NCBI GenBank assembly: GCA_020636445.1
Contig: JACJXV010000032.1
Coordinates: forward strand, 1 to 41,158
Length of the DNA stretch: 41,158 nt
Reading direction: 5' to 3'
Source: Lewinellaceae bacterium
Lineage (GTDB): Bacteria; Bacteroidota; Bacteroidia; Chitinophagales; Saprospiraceae
Position numbers and translations under genes: made by a program
Notes under the pieces: model-generated
Databases searched by the model: none
The model's input: only the letters and a program-made list of their open reading frames with translations
Told to the model about the DNA's origin: nothing
Part shown: in pieces, positions 1 to 8,177 of the stretch
Numbering within the stretch: position 1 is the stretch's first letter
How the letters are laid out: each line of letters opens with the position of its first letter

Positions 1-1
1 T

Positions 2-67
2 TTGCTGCGGCATAATACCTTTTTCCACGGCTGGCTGGCAGAGGAGCAATTCGCACTGCAGTTTTGA
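2..67 (+). CDS. 3' end of an unidentified gene (partial)
   Basis: An open frame enters the window on the plus strand and ends with a TGA at 65-67. The 21 visible codons give an ordinary-looking tail (LLRHNTFFHGWLAEEQFALQF in one-letter code, aromatic-rich). This is too little to name a family. The gene would converge on the symporter gene, whose stop lies about 80 bases further on. Between them, the 7-base arms aggcttt (67-73) and aaagcct (92-98) could form a weak shared terminator with an 18-base loop. The frame could be open by chance. Confidence 0.35.
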   Translation: MLRHNTFFHGWLAEEQFALQF

Positions 68-147
68 GGCTTTCTCCAACTCGGTTACTCCAAAGCCTTC
101 GACAGCTATTTCCCAAGAGATAATTGCTCAGCTCGGCTACGCTGGCC

Positions 148-1776
148 CTATCCTGTAAAGTAAGACAAAATGCCAATAATCATAATCGCAATCAGCACCG
201 AAGCCAGAATATCCAGCAGGGTATAACTAGCCCGGCTCTCCGCCCGCTGCAATGGGGATAAGGTGCCGAATGTCAGCCCCTGAATTTGCGCTTCTGCAGG
301 TTTTTCGGTCAGATAGCTTACTCCCAGCAGGACAACTACACAGATAACAAAAATGACTATCGCAAAATGCGAAAATGGAATGGCGGCCACGCTCCCCAAA
401 AAACCCGTAAACCGGGTACCCTGAAACGTAACAATCGTATCAAGTACCAGGCGAAAAAGACCAATGGTAAAGCCCAGATACAGGGTAGTTAGCGCCGCCC
501 TGGAGTTAATGCGTTTACTGAAAATACCTAACAGAAAAACGACGGTAATAGGCGGCGCAATATACGACTGCACAGACTGCAGGTAGTCGTATAAAGTACC
601 CGGAGCATTCTTCATTACCGGGATCCAGGCAAAGCCTAACACCACGATGACACCCGTTGCTATGCGCCCAACGCTTACCAGTTTTTTTTCCGAAGCTTCA
701 GGGTTATTTTTCCGGTAAATATCGATCGTAAACAGCGTCGAGCAAGAATTAAACACCGAAGCCAGGGAGCTCATCAGGGCAGCCAAAAGGCCTGCCGCTA
801 CCAATCCACGAAACCCCGCCGGCAATAAGGTCTTAACCATTTGGGGTAGTACTTCATTCGGACTATTATAGTGAATAACTCCCTGCTTACTTAACGCAAA
901 GGCCACCATGCCAGGAACCAGAAACAGAAATACGGGTAATAACTTCAGGAATCCACCCCAGATGGCACCCCGACGTCCTTCCGTCAGGTTTTTGGCAGCT
1001 AGCACTCGCTGAACAATATACTGATCCGTGCACCAATACCAAATACCTACGATCGTACCCCCAAAGACCATTCCCGTCCAGGGGTATTGGGGGTGGTCAA
1101 TGGGTTTCCACATATTAAAATGTTCACTACCTACGATCTCCCGTAACCCCGACCAGCCGCCAACAGCTTCATGATTCAGGCCAATAACCGTCACAGTTAC
1201 GGCTCCGGCAATAAGAATTAACGTTTGCAACGTCTCGGTGTACACCACTGCTCGCATCCCCCCGGCGACCGTATAAATACCGGTTACCACCAATGTAAGA
1301 ATAGCTCCCGTCCAGAAATTTATCCCCAGGAGGGCTTGAAAAACAATACCACCGGCATAAATGGATACCGAAACTTTGGTTAGAATATACCCCACCAAAG
1401 AAACCACCGATAGAAAGCGGCGAGCTTTTTCATTGTAACGTCTTTCCAGAAATTCAGGCATGGTAAATACTCCGCTACGGGCATAAAAAGGCAGAAAAAC
1501 CCAGCCCAGCAGTAACACAATCCAGGCGTGTAGTTCATAATGCGCCATGGGCATCCCACTCTCCGCCCCCGCACCTGCTAAGCCTACCAGGTGCTCAGAG
1601 CCGATATTGGATGCAAAAATGGAAGCCCCTACGATAAACCAACCCACATTTCGGCCAGCCAAAAAGTAATCCTCCGCGTCTTTTTGCTTTTGGGAAATGA
1701 CCCAGGCTGCAATGCCAAAGAGTACCAGAAAGTAGGCTCCAATAACGAGCCAATCAAGCGTTGCTAATCCTGTCAT
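148..1776 (-). CDS. SGLT-type sodium/sugar symporter (probable xylose uptake)
   Basis: Inner-membrane sodium:solute symporter (SSS/SGLT family) of 542 residues, expected to import a sugar with Na+. The protein is hydrophobic throughout, consistent with about 14 membrane helices. Near residue 55 it carries the SGLT hallmark ASNIGSEHLVGLAGAGA, and later the motif WYWCTDQYIVQRVLAAKN, both typical of the Vibrio SGLT-like subgroup. It is the last gene of a leftward xylB-xylA-symporter group, 60 bases after the xylA stop, so xylose is the likely substrate. That assignment rests on context; glucose or galactose cannot be excluded from sequence. ATG start at 1774-1776, stop TAG at 148-150. Length is normal for the family. 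Confidence 0.9.
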   Translation of the reverse strand: MTGLATLDWLVIGAYFLVLFGIAAWVISQKQKDAEDYFLAGRNVGWFIVGASIFASNIGSEHLVGLAGAGAESGMPMAHYELHAWIVLLLGWVFLPFYARSGVFTMPEFLERRYNEKARRFLSVVSLVGYILTKVSVSIYAGGIVFQALLGINFWTGAILTLVVTGIYTVAGGMRAVVYTETLQTLILIAGAVTVTVIGLNHEAVGGWSGLREIVGSEHFNMWKPIDHPQYPWTGMVFGGTIVGIWYWCTDQYIVQRVLAAKNLTEGRRGAIWGGFLKLLPVFLFLVPGMVAFALSKQGVIHYNSPNEVLPQMVKTLLPAGFRGLVAAGLLAALMSSLASVFNSCSTLFTIDIYRKNNPEASEKKLVSVGRIATGVIVVLGFAWIPVMKNAPGTLYDYLQSVQSYIAPPITVVFLLGIFSKRINSRAALTTLYLGFTIGLFRLVLDTIVTFQGTRFTGFLGSVAAIPFSHFAIVIFVICVVVLLGVSYLTEKPAEAQIQGLTFGTLSPLQRAESRASYTLLDILASVLIAIMIIGILSYFTG

Positions 1777-1836
1777 GTCGATTGTTTTACCTTGACTAAC
1801 GATTGTCTATAACTCTATTTGCGAGCATCAGGTGAA

Positions 1837-3150
1837 TTATACATACTGGTTAATGAGATTTTCAAACAGCTCCTGACGCCCACTCAGCAGTTGCGGTTCC
1901 TCACCCTGGGCCGCCAGCATTGCCAGGTCGGTAAGACTGAGTTTTCCCTGTTCAAAAGCTTGACCCGGTCCGTGGTCAAAAGATGCATACCGATCTTTCT
2001 TCCACTGTAAATAGGGCGACTTTGTCAACAGCGCATCCGCTGCCAGCAGGGCCCGGGCAAATGCATCCATTCCTCCGATATGGGCATAAAAAATATCCTC
2101 CAGATCAGTTGAGTTCCGGCGGGTTTTTGCATCGAAATTAATACCGCCGCCTTGCAGTCCTCCCGCTTCCAGGAATACCAGCATCGCCTCTGTCAGTTCA
2201 TAGACATTGATGGGAAACTGGTCGGTATCCCAGCCATTTTGATAGTCCCCCCGATTGGCATCCATACTGCCTAACATCCCGGCATCAGCTGCTACCTGCA
2301 TTTCATGCTGCATCGTATGTTGCGCCAGGGTAGCATGGTTAAATTCCAGGTTGAGCTTGAAGTCGTCTTGCAGCCCGTATTCGCGAATAAACTGGATGCA
2401 GGTAGCGGCATCAAAGTCGTACTGGTGCTTACTGGGTTCCATGGGCTTGGGCTCAATAAAAAAAGTACCCTTAAACCCCTGGCTGCGCGCGTAATCCCTG
2501 GAGGCATGTAGAAAGCGGGCCAGGTGGTCGAGCTCGCGCTTCATCTGGGTGTTTAATAAAGACATGTATCCTTCACGGCCACCCCAAAAGACGTAATTTT
2601 CACCACCCAGCTTGATCGTAGCATCCAGCGCATTCCGAACCTGCGCCCCGGCATAGGCCACTACTGCAAAATCCGGATTCGTAGCCGCCCCGTTCATATA
2701 CCGGGGGTTAGAAAACAAATTGGCAGTACCCCAAAGGAGCTTTACACCGGTGGCTTGCTGCTTCTCCAGCGCATAATCCGTGATAATCTCCAGCCGTTTT
2801 TGGCTCTCGCCCAGTGTAGCGCCCTCCGCCACCAGATCAAAATCATGGAAACAGTAATAGGGAACTCCCAATTTGGTGATAAATTCAAAACCGGCGTCCA
2901 GTTTATCCCTGGCCTGCTGTAGTGGGTCAGCAGCCTCCAGCCAAGGGAATTTTTTCGTTCCCGCACCAAATGGATCTCCCCCGGTCCCGCAGAAGGTATG
3001 CCACCAGCACACGGCGAAACGGAAATGATCTTTCATCGTTTTACCTGCTACCTGGCGATTTTCATCGTACCACCGAAAAGCCAGTGGATTATCTGACTGC
3101 GGTCCTTCATAGGCTATTTGGCCTATATTTTTGAAGTATTCCTTTACCAT
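1837..3150 (-). CDS. xylA: Xylose isomerase
   Basis: Cytoplasmic xylose isomerase (EC 5.3.1.5), converting D-xylose to D-xylulose. The 437 residues match the class II (E. coli-like) length. Active-site residues can be placed: H102 and D105 in YCFHDFD, the first metal ligand E233 in FIEPKP, E269 and H272 in LEFNH, D297 in SMDANRGD, D308 and D310 in WDTDQFP, and D340 in INFDAK. FWGGREGY at 188-195 is another class signature. Nothing essential is missing. The gene starts 20 bases after the xylB stop and is followed 60 bases later by the symporter, so the three are probably one transcript. Confidence 0.97.
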   Translation of the reverse strand: MVKEYFKNIGQIAYEGPQSDNPLAFRWYDENRQVAGKTMKDHFRFAVCWWHTFCGTGGDPFGAGTKKFPWLEAADPLQQARDKLDAGFEFITKLGVPYYCFHDFDLVAEGATLGESQKRLEIITDYALEKQQATGVKLLWGTANLFSNPRYMNGAATNPDFAVVAYAGAQVRNALDATIKLGGENYVFWGGREGYMSLLNTQMKRELDHLARFLHASRDYARSQGFKGTFFIEPKPMEPSKHQYDFDAATCIQFIREYGLQDDFKLNLEFNHATLAQHTMQHEMQVAADAGMLGSMDANRGDYQNGWDTDQFPINVYELTEAMLVFLEAGGLQGGGINFDAKTRRNSTDLEDIFYAHIGGMDAFARALLAADALLTKSPYLQWKKDRYASFDHGPGQAFEQGKLSLTDLAMLAAQGEEPQLLSGRQELFENLINQYV

Positions 3151-3170
3151 TATACTTGGTTTATGCTGTA

Positions 3171-4661
3171 TTATCTTTCCATTAAAGCAGTCTGAAGTGC
3201 CTTGCTCCAGGCCTGATAGGCCCTTTGGTATCGCTCGTCGGTCAGTGCGGGTTCAATGGTGGTAAGCACCTTCCCCTCTTGCATAGCTTCTCCTGGCGTG
3301 TGGAAAACGCCGGTTGCAACACCAGCTGCTTTAGCCGCTCCGACTGCGCCGGTGGTTTCTACTACTTCGATGCGGCTGCCCACCAGGTTAGCAATGGTTT
3401 GGGAAAAAATGCGCGACTGAAAAAGGTTATCGTTCCCCACGCGCATTACCTGGACATCCAGTCCCATGTCGCGCAGAATGTCCATCCCGTAAACGAACGA
3501 AAAAGCCACTCCCTCCAACGCCGCCCGGTATAGGTGAGCCCGGGTATGGCGGTTAAAATGGAGGTTGTAAATTTGTGCTCCCGGCTCCCGATTGCCTAAC
3601 ATCCGTTCCGCGCCATTCCCAAAAGGTAAAATGGATAACCCATCAGATCCCGGCCCTACCGTAGCGGCCAGCTGTTCCATCGCCGCATAGCTTACACCTT
3701 CCTGCGCAATTTGCTGCCGGACCCATCCATACTGAATACCGGCTCCATTAATGCAAAGCAGAATTCCAATGCGGGGGCTTTGTTCCGTATGGTTGACATG
3801 AATGAAGCTATTTACGCGCGATGCCGGGTCAAATTCAGGTTGGTCCACTACGCCATAAACCACTCCCGACGTTCCGCCTGTAGCGGCAACCTCACCCGGC
3901 TCCAGCACATTCAGGGAAAGTGCATTATTGGGCTGGTCTCCTGCCCGGTAACTTACCGGAATACCCGGCACCAATCCGGTTGCCGCTGCTGCTTGGGCAG
4001 TAAGGGTTCCCTGTAGGGAAAAAGTGGGCACAACGGTTGGTAGTAACCGGGGGCTAATCCCGAAGTGATCCAGGACGAAATCCGCTACCCGGTTGTTTTG
4101 AAAATCCCACACGATGGCTTCCGATAACCCACTGGGCGTGATGAGTATCTCCCCGGTCAGGCGCATGGCTATATAATCCCCAGGAAGCATAAAAGCATGA
4201 ATTTTTTCGAATATTTCCGGCTCATGGACCTTCACCCAGGCGAGTTTGGATGCCGTAAAATTACCCGGAGAATTCAGTAAGTCTTTTAAGCAGCGCTGGG
4301 AGCCTAGTGCTGCAAAGGCCTGGTTGCCGATAGCCACTGCCCGGCTATCACACCAGATAATAGAGGGACGCAACACCTGCTGGTCTTTATCCACCAATAC
4401 CAGGCCGTGCATTTGGTAGCTAATCCCAATTCCTTTTATCTCCGCCGGGTTAACCCCGGTCTCTTGCAATAATTTTTGCGTTGCCCGGCAGCAATGATTC
4501 CACCAGGTCTCCGGATGCTGTTCGGCCCACCCCGGCTGCAAAGCAAGCATAGCCATTTCGGTTGCGGGCGACTGCACTACCGACACAGGTTGCCTCGTTT
4601 CCGCGTTCACCAATGCTGCTTTGATAGAAGAGGAACCTATATCGTAACCGAGCAGATACAT
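3171..4661 (-). CDS. xylB: Xylulokinase
   Basis: FGGY-family kinase of 496 residues that phosphorylates D-xylulose to xylulose 5-phosphate with ATP. The N-terminal phosphate-1 motif is GYDIGSSSIKAALV (residues 5-18). The sugar-binding MHGLVLVD lies at 84-91 and WCDSRA at 103-108. The catalytic Asp is D242 in RAGDQPNNA, and the phosphate-2 region is TGGTSGVVYG at 261-270. It is first in the xylB-xylA-symporter operon. Assignment to xylulose rather than another pentulose rests on adjacency to xylA and on the MHG motif seen in XylB. A decayed homologue lies 0.8 kb upstream on the same strand. The ATG at 4659-4661 aligns with the start of that pseudogene. Confidence 0.95.
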   Translation of the reverse strand: MYLLGYDIGSSSIKAALVNAETRQPVSVVQSPATEMAMLALQPGWAEQHPETWWNHCCRATQKLLQETGVNPAEIKGIGISYQMHGLVLVDKDQQVLRPSIIWCDSRAVAIGNQAFAALGSQRCLKDLLNSPGNFTASKLAWVKVHEPEIFEKIHAFMLPGDYIAMRLTGEILITPSGLSEAIVWDFQNNRVADFVLDHFGISPRLLPTVVPTFSLQGTLTAQAAAATGLVPGIPVSYRAGDQPNNALSLNVLEPGEVAATGGTSGVVYGVVDQPEFDPASRVNSFIHVNHTEQSPRIGILLCINGAGIQYGWVRQQIAQEGVSYAAMEQLAATVGPGSDGLSILPFGNGAERMLGNREPGAQIYNLHFNRHTRAHLYRAALEGVAFSFVYGMDILRDMGLDVQVMRVGNDNLFQSRIFSQTIANLVGSRIEVVETTGAVGAAKAAGVATGVFHTPGEAMQEGKVLTTIEPALTDERYQRAYQAWSKALQTALMER

Positions 4662-4694
4662 CGTAATTTCATCTTAAGCACAAACATGAAAGAG

Positions 4695-4778
4695 CTTCTA
4701 AAGTAAAGAGAATCTCCGACTTTACCCGGCAAAAGGTATCCGTTAGGTATTCAGCTAAAACGAACAGTGGCCTTGTCC
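4695..4778 (-). repeat. 84-bp upstream segment of xylB (copy A), probably containing its promoter
   Basis: This block lies 34 bases upstream of xylB and is about 80% identical by eye to 6815-6898, which lies upstream of the xylB pseudogene. The best-conserved parts are cttctaaagtaaagagaat at one end and cgaacagtggccttgtcc at the other. Read on the minus strand, the first contains TACTTTAG, one base from the Bacteroidota -7 consensus TAnnTTTG; a TTTG lies 24 bases upstream, which is longer than the usual 19-20. The second is one arm of the terminator hairpin at 6876-6937, here without its partner arm. So the block carries a half-terminator copied along with the xylB upstream region. Confidence 0.7.
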
Positions 4779-4836
4779 AAGCAGGTATCGTCAATCCAGC
4801 AAAACTACGTCAATAGTACGTCACAAAGGAGGAGAT

Positions 4837-5340
4837 TTACAAATCATCCAGAAACGCCTGGGTGTAATCCCTAGAGGGTAGAAACTAACTTTTTGATCAG
4901 TCGATATCGACGGGTTCTGTTCCATGACCGGAAATATTTGGTTTTCTGGGGCTATTTCTTTGGTCGCTAACCCCATTCTCAAGAAAGCACAAAATTTCAA
5001 CTCAAGATAGCAGTTGAGGATAGTTAGCTTTTTAAAGGTGAACAAAAAAAAATCACTGTGGAGCAGATTAAATGTTCTTCAAAGGTTACCAGTCATCTGT
5101 TTCGTTGAGTCAGGCGGTTATCTGTTAGGACAGGCGCCTAAGTATGGTTTGTATTTCGGTTAAATCCTTTGGTTTCAGCGATCTCTGCTAGAGTGTTCTT
5201 CAACTCCAACGAAGTTTTTTGATCGTCAGTTTCAATGCGACAGCTGCAATTTCCTTACTCTTTATCTTCAGATCTGCGTGCAATGTTTCAAATTGGACTT
5301 TTAACCTGATGGATACTTTTGTTCTCTAGGACTATCAGCG
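4837..5340 (-). pseudogene. Decayed C-terminal remnant of a LuxR-type HTH regulator
   Basis: Three pieces in different frames read in order as the C-terminus common to Bacteroidota sensor-regulators that end in a coiled coil plus LuxR-like HTH. At about 5290-5224 the helical KIKSKEIAAVALKLT resembles the coiled-coil linker. At 5006-4945 LELKFCAFLRMGLATKEIAP matches the start of the HTH (normally followed by a stretch like NISPRSVEQKRYRLRKKL). After a frame change NISGHGTEPVDID and then FLPSRDYTQAFLDDL end at a TAA (4837-4839). Internal stops and frameshifts separate the pieces, and the sensor part is absent. It lies between a dead and a live xylB, so it may once have regulated xylose genes; that is inference. 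Family recognition is from memory of conserved patterns. Confidence 0.7.
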
Positions 5341-5426
5341 TTTTTCGAGGCAAGATTAGCGTGAATAAGCCTGATCCACAAACCCTGATCAATTGCATTC
5401 ATAGGTGATTAGGGGTTGGTATCCAA

Positions 5427-6729
5427 ATGCTTCCTGGGCCTATAAAGGTTGGCAGCAACTCAAAGCAGCTTTGCAGCCCGATAGCCCCAGTGGTATCCAC
5501 CACCTCAATTTGGTTCCCGAGCAGGGTAGCTAAAGTTATTAAAAAGTTTGGGCTAGGAACATATTATCATTACCTACCCGAAGCACATCTATGTTCAGAC
5601 CCATGCCTTTTTGTTCATGCCATAACAAAAGAAAAAGAGCGCCCTCTAATGCTGCGCGGTAAAAAGATGACCTCAGGTATGACGGTTTAAATTCAAATTA
5701 AAAATATGCGCATTGGGGTCACGGTTCCCAATAACATCCGCTCGGCCCCCATTACCAAGGTAAAACACAAACCCCTCTGAACCAGATGGGCACCGTGAAA
5801 CCATTCGTTCCATGTCACCATAAGAATGGGACCCTCTGGCGATTTAGGTGTTTATCAGCTGTACTAATTCAGCCCGTTCAGGCAGGTAATGTAATCCGAT
5901 TGTAGGCTTCCTCGTAATTTACATGAGCAAAGCATTAACGCGGGATTCCCGATCATACGGACGTCAACAATTCCATAGACGACCCTGAAGTGCCGCTAGT
6001 TGCACTATCTCTCCAGGCTGGAACATGTAAACTCAACGCATTGTTTATTGGTCACCAGGTGAATAAATTTCCAGCCAATCCTGTACGCTCAGCTGCCGAG
6101 CGCGTTAGACTTCTCCTGCTCTGGGGAAAAAGGACACGGTCAGCTAAATGTTCTTCTCAGCTTAAAATAATCAGTACTTCTCAGACGACTTTCTTTGCTT
6201 TAAGTCAAATATCTCAGACGGCCAAATGGTAGTCACCAACCCCGTGGCTTCACTTAATAATAAAGTCGCCAGGCAGTAGAATTTTATCAATGCGGTCGAA
6301 AATTTCCGGGTTCGTTATCTTAACCCAGCTAGGCTTAGCGCCGTAAAATTACGGGTGAGTTGAGTAAATGTTGCAGACAAAACTCCTCTCCTAGGTCCTG
6401 AAATGCCTGTTGCCCAATGGTACCCCCTGCTATCACTGGAATCGCAACCCGCTGTTCCGCGGTCAATTAAAACCAGCCCGTGCATTTGATAACTGATGCC
6501 AATTCCCATAATTTCGGCTGATTGCAATATTCGATTGGGCTATGATTCGCTGTGTAGCAACACAAAGTGTTACCAAACTTCTGGTTGCTGTTCCGCTGTG
6601 CGCTGCCTGGACAAAATGTCCATTTCCTGATCTGGATACTGGGCAGGAGCAACAACCTGTTGGGTCCCTGCCTCTACCAGAGCTACTTTGATGGTAGAAC
6701 TACCGATATCGTAACCAAGAAGATACATC
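5427..6729 (-). pseudogene. xylB: Decayed second xylulokinase gene
   Basis: The minus strand encodes fragments that line up in order with the intact xylB at 3171-4661. The N-terminus MYLLGYDIGSSTIKVALVEAG starts at the ATG at 6727-6729. Next comes AEIMGIGISYQMHGLVLIDRG near 6517-6450, then a piece like NFTALSLAGLR near 6350. The C-terminal region corresponding to the intact gene's 3320-3410 is recognisable at about 5427-5540 (for example cagcccgatagccccagtgg against gctccgactgcgccggtgg). Frames change several times and stops interrupt each. No window could yield an active kinase: the catalytic Asp region and both phosphate loops are never in one frame. The most 3' part (about 150 bases) is not clearly traceable. 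Confidence 0.85.
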
Positions 6730-6814
6730 GTTATTGGACGAGTGAAAGAATGAAAAATGGTTAAGAAAACGCTCAATACGCTTCGAGTAAATATTAACCC
6801 TAATCCCAAAGTAT

Positions 6815-6898
6815 CTTCTAAAGTAAAGAGAATCCCCGACTTCTGCTAGCAAAAGGAACCCATTGGGTGTTCTGCAAAAACGAACAGTGGCCTTGTCC
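6815..6898 (-). repeat. 84-bp upstream segment of the xylB pseudogene (copy B)
   Basis: Partner of 4695-4778, same orientation and same length. Here the segment lies 85 bases upstream of the pseudogene ATG and its distal 18 bases form one arm of a complete terminator hairpin belonging to the next gene upstream. This is presumably the ancestral arrangement, because the other copy has only half of the hairpin. Local elements shared by both copies are candidates for the xylose promoter or operator. Confidence 0.7.
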
Positions 6899-6937
6899 GA
6901 ATGATTGTTTTGCACCATCATCCGAACAAGGCCACTG
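6876..6937 (-). terminator. Intrinsic terminator of the protease/beta-barrel gene
   Basis: The two arms cagtggccttgt (6885-6896) and acaaggccactg (6926-6937) are perfect complements. They extend inward with G-T-type mismatches to a 21-base stem around an 11-base loop. In the leftward direction the hairpin is followed by ttcgttttt (a run of five T at 6880-6876). It begins 44 bases after the stop codon at 6981, which fits a strong factor-independent terminator for that gene. Confidence 0.85.
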
Positions 6938-6980
6938 CCGAAGTTCTTCCTGGCCTGATTAGGCTATCCTATGAGTGGGG

Positions 6981-8177
6981 TTACCACCCCGGAATGAGGT
7001 TTAACCCAAAAGCCCAGCGGGCGCCGCTAACCAGGGGGCGTGCGTAGTAAGGCTCCAGAATCAGCGATCCAAACAGATTGACCCGCATGGAAACCCCGGT
7101 ACTGAACAACGCCTTAGCATCCGGCCTACCGGAAAGGTTGTCATCCGGACGGAACTGAGCGGAATCATACCAGGCCAAACCGCCGTCGATAAAGAAGTTT
7201 AAATCGGCAAACAGAAAGCCCGACTTGATCAAGGCCAGCTGCTCGGGCCCCAGGAAGGGGATCCGCACCTCAAAGTTCGACAATAATAATTTGGTTCCAA
7301 AAAGGTTGTCTTCATTGAGTGCTCCATCCACAATCAGCTGTTCCGTTGCCCCTGAATTGAAGCCGCGCACATACCAGGGGCTGCCCAGGTAAAGCGGGAA
7401 TAATTGCTCACCAGCCTTCCCATAACGCCCGTAGTGCATGCCGCGGAAGGCAAAACCGACAGGTTTGAAGTAGCGATAAATCCGGTAATCGGCAGTGGCT
7501 GCCAGGAAATTAAATTCTCCCAGATACTGTTGGACCCCAAACCGGTACCGCTGCCCCTGGAGCGGAGCGGTCATCCCAAAGTAGGAATTATCGCCCACCG
7601 CCGCCGCGCCGCCACTCATCAGGTTAAACCCGGAGGGTGATGGCAATCGGGTACGATCCTGATAGACGAGTTGGCCAAAGGCGTTGTAGTAATTATCGAA
7701 CTGAACCAGCGACTCACTATACCGCGAGAAATCTGCGCTCACCTCGAAACGGAATGTCGAAGTGAGTGGCAATTGGGCAAATACTCCAACCTTATCCTCG
7801 AAGAAGCGATTGACCTGGAACAACCAGTGTTCGTAACGCCCTAATTGCGCGCCCCCATCAACTGGTATTGTATCAAAGCCGGCGAATCCACCTTGCCCGC
7901 TCCGAAACGGAATATGGGAAAGCGAAGCCCCCCACTGAATCTTATTCTTGCGGTTGAGGTAAGCGATGGATCCCCCAAAGTCGCTGATCTCACCGTTCAT
8001 CGCCAGACTGGCAAAAATCTGATTGTCGCCCAGGATATCTCCGAATAACATGTCAATAGCACCGGCAAGGCCCGTAGTGGTGCCAAATGTGTTGCTCGAC
8101 CCAACGCCAATACCGCCACCGCCGCCAATGTAATCAAGTTTAAATTTGGACTTGAACGGCACCTGCGTCAACGACAC
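6981..8177 (-). CDS. Omp85-like beta-barrel, probably the C-terminal part of the upstream protease gene
   Basis: A 398-codon frame whose product is rich in alternating polar/aromatic strands and ends in a tryptophan (NLIPGW), as outer-membrane barrels do. The early motif LDYIGGGGGIGVG and the general composition match the C-terminal surface-antigen (Omp85/BamA-like) barrel of Bacteroidota proteins that combine a peptidase-MA domain, a TolB propeller and a barrel. It has no signal peptide and its only usable start is a GTG at 8175-8177, which overlaps the preceding frame by 10 bases. An outer-membrane barrel without a signal cannot be exported, so I read it as the C-terminus of a roughly 1,010-residue protein broken by a one-base shift near 8180. 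It could instead be a separate, non-functional fragment. Confidence 0.8.
   Translation of the reverse strand: MSLTQVPFKSKFKLDYIGGGGGIGVGSSNTFGTTTGLAGAIDMLFGDILGDNQIFASLAMNGEISDFGGSIAYLNRKNKIQWGASLSHIPFRSGQGGFAGFDTIPVDGGAQLGRYEHWLFQVNRFFEDKVGVFAQLPLTSTFRFEVSADFSRYSESLVQFDNYYNAFGQLVYQDRTRLPSPSGFNLMSGGAAAVGDNSYFGMTAPLQGQRYRFGVQQYLGEFNFLAATADYRIYRYFKPVGFAFRGMHYGRYGKAGEQLFPLYLGSPWYVRGFNSGATEQLIVDGALNEDNLFGTKLLLSNFEVRIPFLGPEQLALIKSGFLFADLNFFIDGGLAWYDSAQFRPDDNLSGRPDAKALFSTGVSMRVNLFGSLILEPYYARPLVSGARWAFGLNLIPGW

Noticed and set aside
4821..5045. 74-codon minus-strand frame as a small gene
   Set aside because: It reads LELKFCAFLRMGLATKEIAP and then loses the HTH pattern after a frameshift; it is one fragment of the regulator pseudogene.
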